Origin: JAUSIF01 sp040901465
Lineage (GTDB): Bacteria; Pseudomonadota; Alphaproteobacteria; Rhizobiales; Xanthobacteraceae
DNA length: 64,000 nt
Assembly: GCA_040901465.1 (NCBI GenBank)
Contig: JBBDYN010000048.1
Coordinates: 1 to 64,000, forward strand
Direction: 5' to 3'
The translations under genes were made by a program, and so were the position numbers. How positions within the stretch are numbered: the stretch's first letter is position 1; the number at the start of each line of letters is the position of its first letter. Below, in pieces: positions 53,974-62,903 of this stretch. The notes beneath the pieces are model-generated. The model was not told the origin of the DNA and did no database searches. It saw only the letters and a program-made list of their open reading frames with translations.

Positions 53974-55113
53974 TCAGCGCATGAGCGCGAGCGGATTCTC
54001 GGTGAGCGCGGCCTTGTCGGGCGCGTCCAGTGCGGGCGTCCCGAAAAACGCGTCGAGGAGCCTGCGCACCACCGCAGGATCGAGATCGTGCGTGACGCAA
54101 ACGAGCCGCGTGCGCCGGTCCGCGTCAGGCCAGGCGGGAAGCCGCGCCGGCGGATGCAGTACGTGCTGCACCATGTGCAGCACGAGCGGCTGCTCCGGCT
54201 CCTCCGCGAGCTGCACGATTCCCTTGACCCGCAGCATTTTAGGCCCGTGCGCCGAGCGCAGGAGGTCGAGGAAAAGCTCGAGCGTCGCCGCCGCGATCGC
54301 GGTCTCGGTGCTCAGCGTGAACACGCGGATCTTGCTGTCGTGGCGATGTTTTTGGTCGTGCCCGTGATCGTGTGCATGGTCATGCGCATGGCCGTGCTGC
54401 TCGGCTTCTTCTGCAGCTGCCACCCGCTCGTGGGCAAGCCAGCGCGAAACGTCGGGAATCTTTTTCGCGGGATCGAACAGCCCGGCGCCCGTGAGACGAT
54501 CGACCGTGGCCTCGCCCTTGGCAGCATCTAGAATGGGCGCTGCGGGATTGAGCCTGGCGAGCCGCGCGCGCAGGGCGTCGGCGTCTCCCGCGAGATCGGT
54601 CTTCGTCAACACGATGCGGTCCGCCATTGCCGCCTGTTTCACGGCTTCCTCGTGCGCATCGAGCGTCGCCATGCCGTTCACGGCGTCGACTGCCGTGACG
54701 ACGCCGTCGAGCCGGTAATGCTGCACGAGAAACGGATGCGTCATCACGAGATGCAGCACCGACGCGGGATCGGCGAGGCCCGTCGTCTCGATCACGACGC
54801 GCCGCACCGGCGTCAGCGTGCCGGCATTGAGCGTGAAGATCAGATTCTCGAGCGACTCCACGAGATCGCCGCGCATCGAGCAGCACATGCAGCCGCTCGA
54901 AAGCAGCATCACATTTTCGTCGAGGATCTCGAACAGCAGATGATCGATGCCGATCTCGCCCACTTCGTTCACGAGCACGAGCGAGTCCTTCATCTCCGGA
55001 TCGCGCAGCAGCCGGTTCAGTAGCGTGGTCTTCCCGGCGCCGAGAAAGCCCGTGATCACCGTGAGCGGCAGCGGCCCGACCGGCCGCTTCGGTCTGGCGG
55101 GACGATCGCTCAT
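53974..55113 (-). CDS. CobW/ZNG1 family GTP-binding metallochaperone
   Basis: G3E-family GTPase, 379 residues. Walker A is GFLGAGKTTL (22-31), the metal-binding CxCC is SGCMCCSMRG (C75, C77, C78), and a histidine-rich loop (HGHAHDHAHDHGH, near 240-255) precedes the C-terminal CobW_C domain. These proteins deliver zinc or cobalt to client enzymes. Its start overlaps the stop of the D,D-carboxypeptidase gene by one base (TGATG), so it is translationally coupled to that gene. It is followed by the DUF924 gene. Metal and client are not defined. Confidence 0.92.
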   Translation of the reverse strand: MSDRPARPKRPVGPLPLTVITGFLGAGKTTLLNRLLRDPEMKDSLVLVNEVGEIGIDHLLFEILDENVMLLSSGCMCCSMRGDLVESLENLIFTLNAGTLTPVRRVVIETTGLADPASVLHLVMTHPFLVQHYRLDGVVTAVDAVNGMATLDAHEEAVKQAAMADRIVLTKTDLAGDADALRARLARLNPAAPILDAAKGEATVDRLTGAGLFDPAKKIPDVSRWLAHERVAAAEEAEQHGHAHDHAHDHGHDQKHRHDSKIRVFTLSTETAIAAATLELFLDLLRSAHGPKMLRVKGIVQLAEEPEQPLVLHMVQHVLHPPARLPAWPDADRRTRLVCVTHDLDPAVVRRLLDAFFGTPALDAPDKAALTENPLALMR

Positions 55114-56405
55114 CAGCTTTTCGGCTTCGCGGCCGTTCCGGGCGCTTCCGCTGGCTTCTTCGCGGCGGGGTTCGCCGCCGGCTTTGCTGGCGCCGGCGAG
55201 GCGGAAGCGCCGCTCGCCGCACTAGCCCGCACCGGGGCTTTGCTCTTCTTGGGTGCCGCGGATTTCTCCGGCTTCGCCTTGACCGGGGCTGTCGCGATCG
55301 CCTCCTCGGGCATTTTCGAGGGCGCACCGGTGAACACCCGGATCGGCGGCATCGACGGCGGCAGGTCCGCGAGCAAGCTATGCTTGGCCTGCTTCGCCTT
55401 GGCCGCCGACTTCGCATTGGCGGCGGGCGGCGCCTCTTCCTCTTCGTCCTCGTCGATGTCGGACTCCGCAACCGGCCGCTTGCGCTTGCGATTGCACATC
55501 TCGTCGCGCATATCGAGAGGGTCGCCCGCAATGTTCCGGATCGAGTCGACCGTTGTCGCCTCCGGATCGGAGAGCCGTCCCAATCCGATATCGCGATTGA
55601 AGCCGCGCTCGAACAACCGCGCCGCGTCCTCCGCGCGTTGCCCGGCAGAATACGAGCCGAATACGACGGCGATCAGCCGCCTGCCGCTGCGCGTCGCGCC
55701 CGCGACCACGTTGAATCCCGAAGCGCAGATGAAGCCGGTCTTCATGCCGTCGGCGCCGGGATAGCGGTCGATCAACCGGTTATGGTTGCGGATGATCCGC
55801 TTGCCGAGCTGGATCGCCGGAATCCGGAAATACAGCTCGTATTCCGGGAAGTCGCGGATGATGGCGCGCGCGAGGATCGCCATGTCGCGCGCGGTCGTCA
55901 CCTGGTTCTCGTCCGGCAGGCCGTGCGGGTTCACGTAGCGCGTCCCGCTCATGCCAAGCCGCCCGGCCGTGAGATTCATTTCGTGCACGAACGACTCGAC
56001 GCTGCCGGCGACGCCTTCCGCCACCAGGACGGCGATGTCGTTCGCCGACCGCACCATCAGCATCTTGATCGCGTTGTCGAGCGTGAGTTCGGTGCCGACC
56101 TTGAAGCCCATTTTCGACGGCGGCTGCGCAAGCGCGTTCGCCGAGACTTTGAGCAGCGTATCCGGCTCGATCTTGTGCTCGCGCATGGCTTTGAACGCGA
56201 GATAGACCGTCATCAGCTTGGTCACCGAGGCCGGGTACCAGGGCTGGCCCGCGTTCGACTGTGCGATCACGCGGCCGCTGTCCGCCTCGACCAGGAGATG
56301 CGGCCCCGCCTGCGCCGGCGCAGACGCAAGCGCGCACGCCGCCGCGAGCGCGAGGCACAATAGCCGTGGCGCCCAGGACGGCCTTTGGTCGATGCGTGTT
56401 TGCAA
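55113..56405 (-). CDS. D-alanyl-D-alanine carboxypeptidase (DacF/PBP5-like)
   Basis: Periplasmic serine carboxypeptidase that trims the peptidoglycan pentapeptide. The start is TTG at 56405, giving a clean signal peptide (APRLLCLALAAACALASAPAQA); earlier codons overlap the divergent thiolase gene or lack support, and the ribosome binding site is weak. Active-site motifs SxxK (ASVTKLM), SxN (SAND) and KTG (DGMKTGF) are present. A 130-residue tail follows: acidic (DEDEEEEAPP), then Ala/Lys/Pro-rich, without a recognisable SPOR domain. Total length 430 residues. It is coupled to the CobW gene by TGATG. Confidence 0.9.
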   Translation of the reverse strand: MQTRIDQRPSWAPRLLCLALAAACALASAPAQAGPHLLVEADSGRVIAQSNAGQPWYPASVTKLMTVYLAFKAMREHKIEPDTLLKVSANALAQPPSKMGFKVGTELTLDNAIKMLMVRSANDIAVLVAEGVAGSVESFVHEMNLTAGRLGMSGTRYVNPHGLPDENQVTTARDMAILARAIIRDFPEYELYFRIPAIQLGKRIIRNHNRLIDRYPGADGMKTGFICASGFNVVAGATRSGRRLIAVVFGSYSAGQRAEDAARLFERGFNRDIGLGRLSDPEATTVDSIRNIAGDPLDMRDEMCNRKRKRPVAESDIDEDEEEEAPPAANAKSAAKAKQAKHSLLADLPPSMPPIRVFTGAPSKMPEEAIATAPVKAKPEKSAAPKKSKAPVRASAASGASASPAPAKPAANPAAKKPAEAPGTAAKPKS

Positions 56406-56577
56406 GAGGCGATTTCCGTCGTTCGGTTGGGCGTCGGGCCTGACGATGGCGGATTTAGGACGACCCTCGAGGGTTGCGTTCAACCAATTCCTAGCTCGTT
56501 CGCCCGCGCAAGGTAAAGCTTCTCGCCGCGGGAACCGAACGTGCCTATATTGGGGAGGGAACTTTAAGGAGCCGGGC

Positions 56578-57747
56578 ATGACCGCCTGCATCGTGGGTGT
56601 CGCGCATACCCCCTTTGGCAAGCTCGACACGGAAAGCGTCGAGAGCCTGATCGTCCGGGTCGTCCGCGACGCGCTCGCCGATGCCGGGATCGCCGCCGCG
56701 GACATCGATGAGATTGTGCTGGGCCACTTCAACGGCGGGTTCAGCGCGCAGGATTTCACCGCCGCACTCGTGCTGCAGGCGGACCCCGCGTTCCGCTTCA
56801 AGCCCGCGACGCGCGTCGAGAACGCCTGCGCCACCGGTTCGGCGGCGGTTCACCAAGGATTGAAGTCGATCGCCGCGCGCAACGCGCGCGTCGTGCTCGT
56901 CGTTGGCGTCGAGCAGATGACGAAGACGCCGGGACCCGAAGTTGGCGGCATTCTCCTGAAGGCCGCGTATCTCCCCGAGGAGGCCGGCACGCCCGCGGGC
57001 TTCGCCGGCATTTTCGGGAAGATCGCCGACCTGTATTTCCAGCGCTACGGCGACCAGTCCGACGCGCTCGCGAAGATCGCAGCCAAGAACCACAAGAACG
57101 GCGTTGCCAATCCCTATGCGCAGATCCGCAAGGATCTGGGTTACGAGTTTTGCCGCACCGAGGGCGAGAAGAATCCGCGCGTCGCGGGGCCGCTCAAGCG
57201 CACCGACTGCTCCCTCGTTTCCGACGGCGCCGCCGCCATCGTACTTGCCGACGTGCCGACGGCACTAAAGCTCGGCAAGCCGGTCGTGGCGTTCCGCGCC
57301 ACCGCCCACGCGCAGGATTTCCTGCCGCTTTCCAAGCGCGACATTCTGCAGTTCGAGGGCTGCACCGAAGCTTGGCAGCGCGCGCTCGGCAATGCCGGAA
57401 TCGAGATCGGCGACCTCTCTCTCGTGGAAACCCACGATTGCTTCACGATCGCCGAGCTGATCGAATACGAGGCCATGGGCCTTGCCAAGCCCGGCGAAGG
57501 CGCGCGCGTGATCGAGGAAGGCATTGTCGAGAAGACCGGCAAGCTTCCGGTCAATCCGTCCGGCGGGCTCAAGTCGAAGGGTCATCCGATCGGCGCAACC
57601 GGAGTATCCATGCACGCGCTGACCACGCTGCAATTGCGCGGCGATGCCGGCGGCATGCAGGTGAAGGACGCGCGCCTCGGCGGCATCTTCAACATGGGCG
57701 GCGCCGCGGTCGCGAACTACGTCTCGATCTTGGAACGCCTGCGCTGA
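56578..57747 (+). CDS. Thiolase family protein (acetyl-CoA acetyltransferase/SCP2-like)
   Basis: A 389-residue thiolase-fold protein. The acyl-accepting cysteine is Cys84 in ENACATGSAAVHQG, and histidine/cysteine in ETHDCFTIAE and GGLKSKGHPIGATG complete the site. The C-terminus has NMGGAAVANYVS in place of the CxG motif of degradative thiolases, as in the SCP-x/lipid-transfer branch, so it may act on large acyl groups or serve as an acetyl-CoA acyltransferase with unknown substrate. AAGGAG lies seven bases before the ATG. It is divergent from the D,D-carboxypeptidase gene and converges without a gap with the glucan exporter. Confidence 0.9.
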   Translation: MTACIVGVAHTPFGKLDTESVESLIVRVVRDALADAGIAAADIDEIVLGHFNGGFSAQDFTAALVLQADPAFRFKPATRVENACATGSAAVHQGLKSIAARNARVVLVVGVEQMTKTPGPEVGGILLKAAYLPEEAGTPAGFAGIFGKIADLYFQRYGDQSDALAKIAAKNHKNGVANPYAQIRKDLGYEFCRTEGEKNPRVAGPLKRTDCSLVSDGAAAIVLADVPTALKLGKPVVAFRATAHAQDFLPLSKRDILQFEGCTEAWQRALGNAGIEIGDLSLVETHDCFTIAELIEYEAMGLAKPGEGARVIEEGIVEKTGKLPVNPSGGLKSKGHPIGATGVSMHALTTLQLRGDAGGMQVKDARLGGIFNMGGAAVANYVSILERLR

Positions 57748-59523
57748 TCACTCCGCCGCGGGCTTGCGCGCTTCCACGACCATGAACTGAGCCCGCGCAA
57801 GCTCCGCGAAACGCCCACCGAGCTTCACCAATTCGTCGAACGTGCCGCGCTCGACGATCCGCCCGTCATGAAACACGAAAATGCGGTCGGCATTGCGCAC
57901 GGTCGCGAGCCGGTGCGCGATCACGAACGTTGTGCGCCCTTTCATCACCTCGTCGAGCGCCGCCTTGACCTTGGTCTCGGTGGTGGCGTCGAGCGCGCTC
58001 GTCGCCTCGTCGAGGATCAGAATCGGAGGATCCTTGAGCAGCGCACGCGCGATCGCAAGCCGCTGACGCTCTCCGCCCGAAAGCGAACGCCCGCGCTCCC
58101 CGACAGTCGCTTTCAACCCTTTCGCCGTGCGCTCGATGAACTCGCTCGCCTGCGCCCGTTGGATCGCTTGCACCATCTCATCGAGGGTCGCGTGCTGCTT
58201 GCCGGCGCGCAAATTCTCCTCGATCGAGCGGTTGAAGAGCAGCGCTTCTTGGAACACGACACCCACGTTGCGACGGAGCGATGCGAGCGTCACAACGCGA
58301 ATGTCATGCCCATCGACGCGCACGACGCCATTCTGCGGATCGAACGCGCGGTGGACGAGCGACAGCGCCGTCGATTTGCCGGCGCCGGTTTCGCCCACGA
58401 TCGCGATGGTCTCGCCGGGCATGACCCGGAACGAAAGGTCGGCCACGGCCGCGCGCTTTCCGTCATAGGACAGCGACACATTCTCGAATTCGACCTCGCC
58501 GCGCGCGCGGCCGAGATCGATCGCGCCCGGCTTGTCGCGCACATCCGGCGCCGAATCGAGAACATCAAAAAACTCTGCAAGCCGCGGCGAGTCCAATACG
58601 AGCGTGTTCGCGAACGCGACCGCCTGTTCCAGCTTGCTTATGAACATGCTGGCGATGCTGACGAACATGACGATTTCACCGATCGTCGCGTGACCCTGAA
58701 TGTGCAGCCACGTACCGACGATGAAGATCGCGATGATCGTGATCGTGGTCGCGGACCGCGTCAGCACCGAAACGATCGCCCACCACGTCAGCACCGGTAT
58801 CTGCGCCTTGATCACCCGGTTCGCCACGTCCCGCAGCGTCGACACTTCCGCGTCGACGCGGGTGAAGCTCTGGATCAGCGCGATGTTCCCGAGTGCGTCC
58901 GATGCGCGCTCGGCGAGATCGGAGTGGAAGCGCTCGACGCCCCGTTGCAGCGATTCGGTCTGTCTCCACACGTAGGCGATCACGAGCGCAAACACGACGA
59001 GCAGCGCGACGAGCAGAAGGCCGAGCCGCCAATTCATGTACACGGCGATCGGCAACAGCACGACGAGCGAGACGAAAGCGGCGAAATGATCGCGGAAGAA
59101 GGAGAGCCAGAGCCCCCAGAGCGCGTCCGCGCCCTGCAGCATCACCTTCATCAGCCGGCCCGAATGGGTGCCGCCGTGATAGGCGAGCGGCAAGTGCAAC
59201 ACATGCTCGAAATAGCTGGTGATGACCGCGAGTCGTCGCCGGTGTGCGAGGCGGTCCGCGTACAACGCGAGCGTCACACCGGACGCGATCGCAAACAGCC
59301 CGAAAGCGGCCCAAAGTCCTAGCAACACCAGGAGATCGCCCATTGCAGGCGCACGGTTCGCCGCTTGCGCGCTCACCAGCGCATCGACGATGCGGCCGAA
59401 CAGCACGGGCTCCACGAACTGCGCCACCGCGAGCGCGACATTGGCAAGGGCGAGGAATACGCCGAGCGGCGCCTCGGGGCCGAGCATCGCGAAAACGCGG
59501 GTGTAAAGACGAATGAAGTACAT
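57748..59523 (-). CDS. ndvA: Glucan ABC exporter, fused permease/ATPase (NdvA/ChvA-like)
   Basis: A 591-residue half-transporter. Six transmembrane helices occupy about residues 1-310 (start MYFIRLYTRVFAMLGPEAP, as in NdvA/ChvA), then the nucleotide-binding domain with Walker A GETGAGKSTAL, signature LSGGERQRLAIARAL and Walker B ILILDEATSALD. NdvA exports cyclic beta-1,2-glucan in rhizobia. The cyclic glucan synthase NdvB is not in the window, so the cargo is inferred from similarity. Its stop abuts that of the thiolase (TGATCA). Confidence 0.88.
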   Translation of the reverse strand: MYFIRLYTRVFAMLGPEAPLGVFLALANVALAVAQFVEPVLFGRIVDALVSAQAANRAPAMGDLLVLLGLWAAFGLFAIASGVTLALYADRLAHRRRLAVITSYFEHVLHLPLAYHGGTHSGRLMKVMLQGADALWGLWLSFFRDHFAAFVSLVVLLPIAVYMNWRLGLLLVALLVVFALVIAYVWRQTESLQRGVERFHSDLAERASDALGNIALIQSFTRVDAEVSTLRDVANRVIKAQIPVLTWWAIVSVLTRSATTITIIAIFIVGTWLHIQGHATIGEIVMFVSIASMFISKLEQAVAFANTLVLDSPRLAEFFDVLDSAPDVRDKPGAIDLGRARGEVEFENVSLSYDGKRAAVADLSFRVMPGETIAIVGETGAGKSTALSLVHRAFDPQNGVVRVDGHDIRVVTLASLRRNVGVVFQEALLFNRSIEENLRAGKQHATLDEMVQAIQRAQASEFIERTAKGLKATVGERGRSLSGGERQRLAIARALLKDPPILILDEATSALDATTETKVKAALDEVMKGRTTFVIAHRLATVRNADRIFVFHDGRIVERGTFDELVKLGGRFAELARAQFMVVEARKPAAE

Positions 59524-59607
59524 GGTTCGGGGCCGAGCCGGTTGCGGCGGCGCACTCTATCCGGAACAGAAGCGCGGGCAATCGTCGCGAAATTAACCCT
59601 GAGCCGC

Positions 59608-60378
59608 CTAGGCCTGGGCGAATCCCGACCGATGCGCCCAGCCGGTCATGCGGCGCTCCAGCACCGCCATCGCCCAGTACATGACGATGCCCTCGACCGC
59701 GAGCGCTACCAGCCCTGCGAAGATAAGCGGCACCAGGAATTGCGCCTGCGCTTGCAGCATCAGATTGCCGATGCCGTTATTGGAGGCGACGCTTTCGGAG
59801 ACCACCGAGCCTACGAAGGCGAGGGTGATCGCTACCTTCAGCGAGCCGAAGAAATAGGGCATTGAACGCGGGATGCCGACCTTGCGCATGATGTCTAGCT
59901 TGGACGCGCCGAGCGCCTTCAGGACGTCCTCGAGCTCCGGCTCGATCGTGGCGAGCCCGGTCGCGACGTTCACGACGATCGGAAAGAACGAAATCAGGAA
60001 CGCGGTCAGCATCGCCGGTATGAATCCGATGCCGAACCACAGCACCAGGATCGGCACCACCGCGACCTTCGGGATCGCATTGAAGCCGACCATCAGCGGA
60101 TAGAGGCCGGCGTAGATCGTACGCGACCATCCGATCAGCAACCCGAGCAGGAGCCCGAAGCCGACCGCAAGCGCGAAACCCACCATCGTGCTCCAGAGCG
60201 TGATCAGCGAGTTCCGGTAGATCGCGGGCCAGTAGTCATAGATCGCGCGCGCCACCGCCGTCGGCGGCGGCAGGAAAAATTCCGGAATCCGGAATAGATA
60301 AACCGACGCTTCCCAGAACACGAGCAGCGCGAGCGTGTAGAGCCATGGCGCGAGCCGGATCGCGAGCGTCTGGTTCAT
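59608..60378 (-). CDS. ABC transporter permease, NitT/TauT type
   Basis: A 256-residue inner-membrane permease with about six helices. The EAA coupling loop is recognisable at DVLKALGASKLDIMRKVGIPRSMPYFFGSL. It belongs to the SsuC/TauC group of importers for taurine, sulfonates, nitrate or related solutes. Its ATG overlaps the ATPase stop (ATGA), and it ends the three-gene operon. Confidence 0.9.
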   Translation of the reverse strand: MNQTLAIRLAPWLYTLALLVFWEASVYLFRIPEFFLPPPTAVARAIYDYWPAIYRNSLITLWSTMVGFALAVGFGLLLGLLIGWSRTIYAGLYPLMVGFNAIPKVAVVPILVLWFGIGFIPAMLTAFLISFFPIVVNVATGLATIEPELEDVLKALGASKLDIMRKVGIPRSMPYFFGSLKVAITLAFVGSVVSESVASNNGIGNLMLQAQAQFLVPLIFAGLVALAVEGIVMYWAMAVLERRMTGWAHRSGFAQA

Positions 60379-61157
60379 TGCCGCGCCCGCACGATGTGCT
60401 CGCGCAGATCATGCACGATGTTCTGAAAATCGGGCGTGAACGTTACTTCGAGATCGCGCGGACGCTTGATTTCCACTTTGCGCTCGACCACCACCCGCCC
60501 CGGCCGCGCCGACATGACGAAGATGCGGTCGGCGAGAAACACGGCCTCGCGCAGATCGTGCGTGACCAGCACCACTGTGATCTTGCTCGCCGCGTGCAAG
60601 TCGCGGATGACGCCCCACAATTCCTCGCGCGTGAACGCATCGAGCGCAGCGAACGGCTCGTCGAGCATGAGCAACTGCGGCTCATGGATCAGCGCCCGGC
60701 ACAGCGAAGCGCGCATCTGCATACCGCCAGAGAGTTCCCAGGGAAATTTGCCGCCCTGCCCGCCAAGGCCGACCGATGCGAGCAGCTTCTCCGCCCGCTC
60801 GACGTATTCGGCCTTGCGCCGGCGGATCTGGCGGCGATGCGGTTCGACGATCTCGAGCGGCAGGAGCAGGTTTTCGAGCGTGGTGCGCCAGGGCAGAAGC
60901 GTCGGCGCCTGGAACGCCATGCCGGCGATCTTGACCGGCCGGCTCACCCGTTCGCCTGCGACGATCACCGTTCCCTTGAATGGAAACTGCAGCCCGGTCG
61001 CGAGCTTCATCAAGGTGGACTTGCCGCACCCCGAAGGGCCGACGACCGCGGCGAACTCGCCGCGATCGACGGATATCGTCAGACCTTCGACGGCGAGCGT
61101 TCCGCCCGCTCCGCCGTAGACATGGCTGACCGCATCCAGCGAGACGAAAGCGGACAC
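60375..61157 (-). CDS. ABC transporter ATPase, NitT/TauT type
   Basis: A 260-residue nucleotide-binding subunit with Walker A GPSGCGKSTLMKL, signature ELSGGMQMRASLCRAL and Walker B LLMLDEPFAALD. It energises the adjacent permease. The open frame starts with TTG at 61166, but GTG at 61157 is nine bases after GGGGAG, so I use the GTG. It lies 30 bases after the substrate-binding-protein gene. Confidence 0.92.
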   Translation of the reverse strand: MSAFVSLDAVSHVYGGAGGTLAVEGLTISVDRGEFAAVVGPSGCGKSTLMKLATGLQFPFKGTVIVAGERVSRPVKIAGMAFQAPTLLPWRTTLENLLLPLEIVEPHRRQIRRRKAEYVERAEKLLASVGLGGQGGKFPWELSGGMQMRASLCRALIHEPQLLMLDEPFAALDAFTREELWGVIRDLHAASKITVVLVTHDLREAVFLADRIFVMSARPGRVVVERKVEIKRPRDLEVTFTPDFQNIVHDLREHIVRARQ

Positions 61158-61187
61158 GGCAGCCAACTCCCCGCGCCGCTGCGCGGC

Positions 61188-62207
61188 TCAGTTGATCTTG
61201 CGCTCGCCGGCGGCCGGCAGGAACGATGCGTCGAAAATGTCCGCGCCCTTCGGCTTGGCCTTGAAGTTGAACGTAAGCGCGATCTGGTCGATCGAGGCGT
61301 CAAGCCTCCCGGGGTCGACCGCGCCGAAGCCGTTCTTTTTCACTTCATCGGTGATGATGTTGTCCTTGATCGCCATGTTGAGGCGTTCGAGTTCGACATC
61401 CTTCTTGGCGACGTCGTTGCGCTTGATCACGGAGTCGACGGAAGTCGCCGGGTTCTTCACCGTCTCATGCATGCCCTTGTTGAAGGCGCGCAGGAACGCC
61501 TTGACCACTTCCGGCTTCTCGGCGGCGAACTTCGGATTCACGATGATCGCGTTGCCGTAGAGATTGACGCCGTAGTCGGCCATGAGCAGCACGGTGATGT
61601 CGTCGGCGGCGACACCGCGGTCCTTCAGGTTGATGTAGGACGAAAACGAGAAGCCGGTGATGGCGTCGACCTGGCCCGCGGCGAGCATGGGCTCGCGCAC
61701 CGGGAAGCCCACGTTTTCGATCGTGACCTTCGCCGCGTCGATGTTGTTCGCCTTCACGAAAATCGGCCACTGCGCATAAGCGCCATCCGGCGCGGGCGCG
61801 CCGAGCTTCTTCCCTTCCAGGTCCTTCGGCTTGACGACGCCGCGGCTCTTCCTGCCGACGATCGAGAACGGGGGCTTGTTGTAGACCATGTAGATGGCCT
61901 TGATCGGCACGTTCGGATTGGCGTCGCGGAATTTGATCAGCGAATTGATGTCGCCGAAGCCGATGTCGTAGGTGCCCGAGGCGATGCGATTTAGCGGCTC
62001 GAGCGAGCCGCCCGCCGTGTCGATCGTGACGTCGAGACCCTCGGCTTTGAAGAAGCCCTTGTCGATCGCGACCGTGAACGGCGCGGCCGGTCCTTCGAAT
62101 TTCCAATCCAGCGTGAACTTCACCGCCTGCTGCGCGCTGACGGACGTCGCAGCGAGCGCCACGGCCAAGCCGGCAACCGCGCCGGCGAGATACTTCGAAC
62201 TAGTCAT
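61188..62207 (-). CDS. ABC transporter substrate-binding protein, NMT1/SsuA-like
   Basis: A 339-residue periplasmic binding protein. The signal peptide is MTSSKYLAGAVAGLAVALAA with TSVSAQQ at the cleavage region. The mature protein has the NMT1/THI5-like fold (FTLDWKFEGPAAPFTVA, GFFKAEGLDV, GSLEPLNRIASGTYDIG). It should bind a small anionic or heterocyclic ligand such as a sulfonate or pyrimidine-type precursor; sequence alone does not settle which. It is the first gene of the operon and lies opposite the hisE-like gene across 249 bases. Confidence 0.9.
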   Translation of the reverse strand: MTSSKYLAGAVAGLAVALAATSVSAQQAVKFTLDWKFEGPAAPFTVAIDKGFFKAEGLDVTIDTAGGSLEPLNRIASGTYDIGFGDINSLIKFRDANPNVPIKAIYMVYNKPPFSIVGRKSRGVVKPKDLEGKKLGAPAPDGAYAQWPIFVKANNIDAAKVTIENVGFPVREPMLAAGQVDAITGFSFSSYINLKDRGVAADDITVLLMADYGVNLYGNAIIVNPKFAAEKPEVVKAFLRAFNKGMHETVKNPATSVDSVIKRNDVAKKDVELERLNMAIKDNIITDEVKKNGFGAVDPGRLDASIDQIALTFNFKAKPKGADIFDASFLPAAGERKIN

Positions 62208-62290
62208 AACCGGTCTCCCTGATCCTTCTCCCGGGGACGAACAGGTGCCCTGCCCCGCAAAATCTGATTGTGGTTAGCAAAGACCATGCC

Positions 62291-62323
62291 GCGATTGAGG
62301 GCAAGCGGATAGGCGTCAATCGC
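62291..62323. promoter_or_regulatory. Inverted repeat between the ABC operon and the hisE-like gene
   Basis: GCGATTGA and TCAATCGC form perfect 8-bp arms separated by 17 bases. The centre lies 100 bases from the ABC operon start and 150 bases from the hisE-like start. It could be an operator for a dimeric regulator with sites about 2.4 helical turns apart, or a long-loop hairpin. No regulator gene is adjacent. Confidence 0.4.
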
Positions 62324-62456
62324 CGGGATTTGCTTAGCCCGTGGGCACTATCGCTCTTTCGGTGACCGCCGCGTGGCCGCGAGCCGGCGCGGACGCGGTC
62401 GATTAGCGAATTTGCAGGGGATTCGCAGTTAGCGTCCCCCGGGATATGTTGCAGCC

Positions 62457-62840
62457 ATGAGTGATTCGATCCGCCGACTCTATGACGCCGTGCGCGCCGC
62501 CCGCGGCGAGGACCCCGGCGGTTCGCGTACCGCACGTCTATTGCAGGCGGGACCGCGCAAGATTGCGAAAAAGGTCGCCGAGGAGGCCGCCGAGGTCGCG
62601 CTCGATTCCGCCGCAGGGAATCGAGAAGGCGTCATTCGCGAGAGCGCAGACCTGCTCTATCATCTTGTCGTGCTTTGGTTCGAGGCAGGCGTCCAGCCCA
62701 AGGAAATCTGGGCCGAGATGGACCGCCGAGAGAAGATGTACGGCATCGCCGAAAAGATTTCGAAGGCGTCGCTGCTCGACGCAAAGCAGAGTGCGCAGCC
62801 GGTTTCTCTCGACCGCGCCCGCCGGCGCCGCGCCCGCTGA
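62457..62840 (+). CDS. Phosphoribosyl-ATP pyrophosphatase HisE-like protein
   Basis: A 127-residue all-alpha NTP pyrophosphohydrolase with the MazG/HisE acidic motifs: KIAKKVAEEAAEVALD and ESADLLYHLVVLW. It matches HisE (second step of histidine synthesis, PR-ATP to PR-AMP). However, HisE normally lies with hisH/hisA/hisF and this gene is isolated between an ABC transporter and a YrbL-like gene, so it may be a paralogue with another nucleotide substrate. The C-terminal tail is basic. No obvious ribosome binding site precedes the ATG. Confidence 0.85.
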   Translation: MSDSIRRLYDAVRAARGEDPGGSRTARLLQAGPRKIAKKVAEEAAEVALDSAAGNREGVIRESADLLYHLVVLWFEAGVQPKEIWAEMDRREKMYGIAEKISKASLLDAKQSAQPVSLDRARRRRAR

Positions 62841-62903
62841 CCGGACGGCCTGCGCCGCCCCTGCCGCTGCGCCAGTTGCGCAAACTTGCTAGAACCGCTG
62901 GCA

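Noticed and set aside
54380..55531. Arg/Ser-rich 383-residue minus-strand frame across the CobW/carboxypeptidase junction
   Set aside because: Low-complexity shadow in the wrong frame of two recognised genes.
57868..59322. 484-residue plus-strand open frame opposite the NdvA-like exporter
   Set aside because: Shadow of the exporter; no membrane or enzyme motifs.
60345..61994. 549-residue plus-strand open frame opposite the ABC operon
   Set aside because: It spans three well-supported minus-strand genes and their junctions, which real genes do not do.
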